Of a stretch of 64,000 nt of DNA, positions 62,721-64,000 are shown one piece after another (within the stretch, counting starts at the first letter, position 1; every line of letters starts with the position of its first letter). A program made the translations under genes and the position numbers. The notes under the pieces are model-generated. The model searched no databases, had not been told where the DNA came from, and saw only the letters and a program-made list of their open reading frames with translations. The DNA is from Hysterangium stoloniferum (Eukaryota; Basidiomycota; Agaricomycetes; Hysterangiales; Hysterangiaceae). Where the stretch lies: positions 1-64,000 of the forward strand of contig WHVD01000259.1 in assembly GCA_015178975.1 (NCBI GenBank), read 5' to 3'.

Positions 62721-63440
62721 TGTCAGGGCAATATATATAATATATATTTTTGCCATTTATTTTTGATTTTAGTTTATTTTAACTATATCTACATGTAGCA
62801 GTACAGGCATGGTGCGAGAGCGATTATGTAATCATGCTGCTGCCTGCATGAAAAGCAGCGTGGTGCAGTAACACCGCGACATGATGTAGCGGTGGCATGA
62901 TGCAAATGACAGCGCCGATATAAGGCTGATGCTGCCACCCACGCATGGTCATACAGTGGCGGCCATGCAGCAACACAGCACTGTGACGTGATGTAGTGGT
63001 GGCATGGCACAAACAATGGCACTGACATAAGGCCGACGGCACCGCCTACACCCCAATGGACACACAGTGTGAAGCACTGTGTGCCCATGGAGGCCTCCTT
63101 GTGCGCCGGCACTGCAACTGCAGTCGGAGCCTACGCAAACACCGGCACGCCGCGTGGACCTACACAGTGCCGGGTGGGATTACATAAGCACCGAAGCGCA
63201 GCTATGCAATGTAGGGTGCATACATGCCGTTTTTAGTATTCTTCTCAGGTTTTTCATAAATAAAAAATACTAAATAAATATTAAATAAATAGTATAAATA
63301 GGGGGCATGTACATAGTTGGTCTTTAGTTTCAATCTTTTAGGAATCCCACTAAAACAAGTGTGATCTCCCCTGTCATTGAGCTGTCCCCTTTTCACTTCA
63401 TATCTTTGTGTTTTATCTTGTGTTTGGTAGCCTTGTTAGT
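62721..63440 (+). mobile_element. 720-bp insertion in gag, probably a solo LTR
   Basis: It is bounded by direct repeats GATCC (62716-62720 and 63441-63445), with gag sequence resuming on both sides. It starts TGTCAGGGC and has a TATAAATAGGGGG box near 63294 on the plus strand, as in an LTR promoter. The right terminus (TTGTTAGT) is not a clean CA end, so the class is uncertain. Confidence 0.65.
62845..63060. repeat. Degenerate 107-bp tandem repeat, two copies
   Basis: GATGTAG[C/T]GGTGGCATG occurs at 62883 and 62990, and the surrounding bases match with many substitutions over about one unit on each side (cores such as GA-ATAAGG, TGGCATG and CAGCAACAC). It lies inside the 720-bp insertion and is GC-rich, unlike its surroundings. 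Confidence 0.7.
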
Positions 63441-63638
63441 GATCCTTCATTACCTTGGTAACTTCCTCGGTTAACTTCCTCGGTAACTTCTTCAATGGAA
63501 GCTGATGTTGTTGGCTGATTTGGGGTTTTGGGTTGGGTGGTATAAAGTTGCAATGGGGATCGAAGTTGAGATGGTCCTTCAGCAGCTTTGCATTTGGGAC
63601 CCATGATGAGCGAGTTGCAGAATTGAGATCTGATATAC

Positions 63639-64000
63639 TGTTAAGTGCCATGTCAGGAACTTATTCTGGAACTATTGGAAAGTCACCGGGAAGTTGGGAA
63701 CTATAAGATAGGGTCAGGATGTTGGCTTCAGCTTATGTGCTGCACCTCTACGCAAATGCTCAGAGTCCTTAATTTCAGAGGTGAGACTTACAATGGAAGA
63801 TACAGATATTCAGAGTTCTGAAGAGTTCCGAATATCGAGCGTACAGAAAGTCAGAAAAGGGAATAAGAAACTAAGTTGATATCAGATCTAAAGTAAAGTA
63901 CAAATTTGCGGAAACTAATATAAGTCTTCTCATTATTGTACTACAAACTAAGACCATAATAAGACGGAAATAGGAGTATTCTAAAATGGGAATACAATAA
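63639..64000 (-). repeat. Partial 5' LTR of gypsy family B, minus-strand copy
   Basis: Inner end TGTTAAGTGCCATGTCAGG on the plus strand; it corresponds to the last part of the LTRs at 55103 and 5314 and runs off the window. Confidence 0.88.

Larger units (their letters stand above)
60521..64000 (-). mobile_element. Gypsy family B fossil, minus-strand copy (LTR and gag) with two nested insertions
   Basis: Reading leftwards, a partial LTR (64000-63639, continuing off the window) is followed by gag starting MALNSISDLNSATRSSW. Gag is split by two later insertions (63440-62721 and 62637-61237) and continues to its capsid-like part (KPEPFTGKDLKKLKN, WFEPRLSGISDETPIWL, ELETNFGPYDQSG) and the Asn/Ser-rich stretch, stopping at the transposon edge. 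It keeps more CpG than the plus-strand copy, so it looks younger. It is broken, mainly by these insertions. Confidence 0.88.

Overview
The window reads as genomic DNA of a basidiomycete mushroom (Agaricomycetes). Host genes are cut by many 42-70 nt introns with GT-AG and occasional GC-AG ends, each gene sits apart on either strand, and the gene types (TKL-like kinases with an HGD catalytic motif, an F-box-like protein, a Crinkler-type P-loop protein, PhoD-like phosphatase, Ty3/gypsy and TIR elements) are those typical of mushroom genomes. I saw no bacterial-style operon, no CRISPR array, no rRNA and no convincing tRNA. All functional calls come from motif recognition by eye; no search was run.

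Layout. 1-7.9 kb: the 5' half of a minus-strand gypsy element with its LTR, then a decayed AT-rich stretch holding one solo LTR nested in another. 7.9-13.3 kb: two tandem protein kinase genes. 16.5-17.4 kb: an F-box-like gene. 17.6-42.1 kb: a core-gene block with SNU66/SART1 (tri-snRNP), an RMND1/DUF155 protein, the PP2A activator PTPA divergent from the mRNA exporter MEX67, a 936-residue ankyrin protein with a damaged partial copy behind it, a DUF3445 haem-type oxidative demethylase-like protein, an FHA/G-patch protein, a PhoD-like phosphatase and the RNase P/MRP subunit POP5. 42.2-45.1 kb: a fossil Crinkler-type gene beside a gypsy integrase fossil. 46.1-51.9 kb: three NAD(P)H oxidoreductase genes on one strand, short-chain dehydrogenase - aldo-keto reductase - short-chain dehydrogenase; the two outer genes are close paralogues. 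52.6-64 kb: a transposon graveyard with a solo LTR, two opposed gypsy copies of a second family, a 3.4-kb TA-flanked TIR transposon between them, and two further insertions inside the minus-strand gypsy copy.

Gene models. For 12 host genes I placed splice sites by keeping family motifs in frame; in each the exon lengths sum to a multiple of three with no internal stop. Two further host genes, the F-box-like and the FHA/G-patch protein, read as single exons. The modelling exposed three microexons (10, 12 and 13 nt) and two GC-AG introns.

How they work together. The 17-42 kb genes are mostly unrelated housekeeping functions (splicing, mRNA export, tRNA/rRNA processing, PP2A activation, mitochondrial function). 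The kinase pair and the oxidoreductase trio are the two local expansions most likely to carry lineage-specific biology. The 3' flank shows repeated cycles of insertion and C-to-T decay at CpG, with relative ages readable from nesting.
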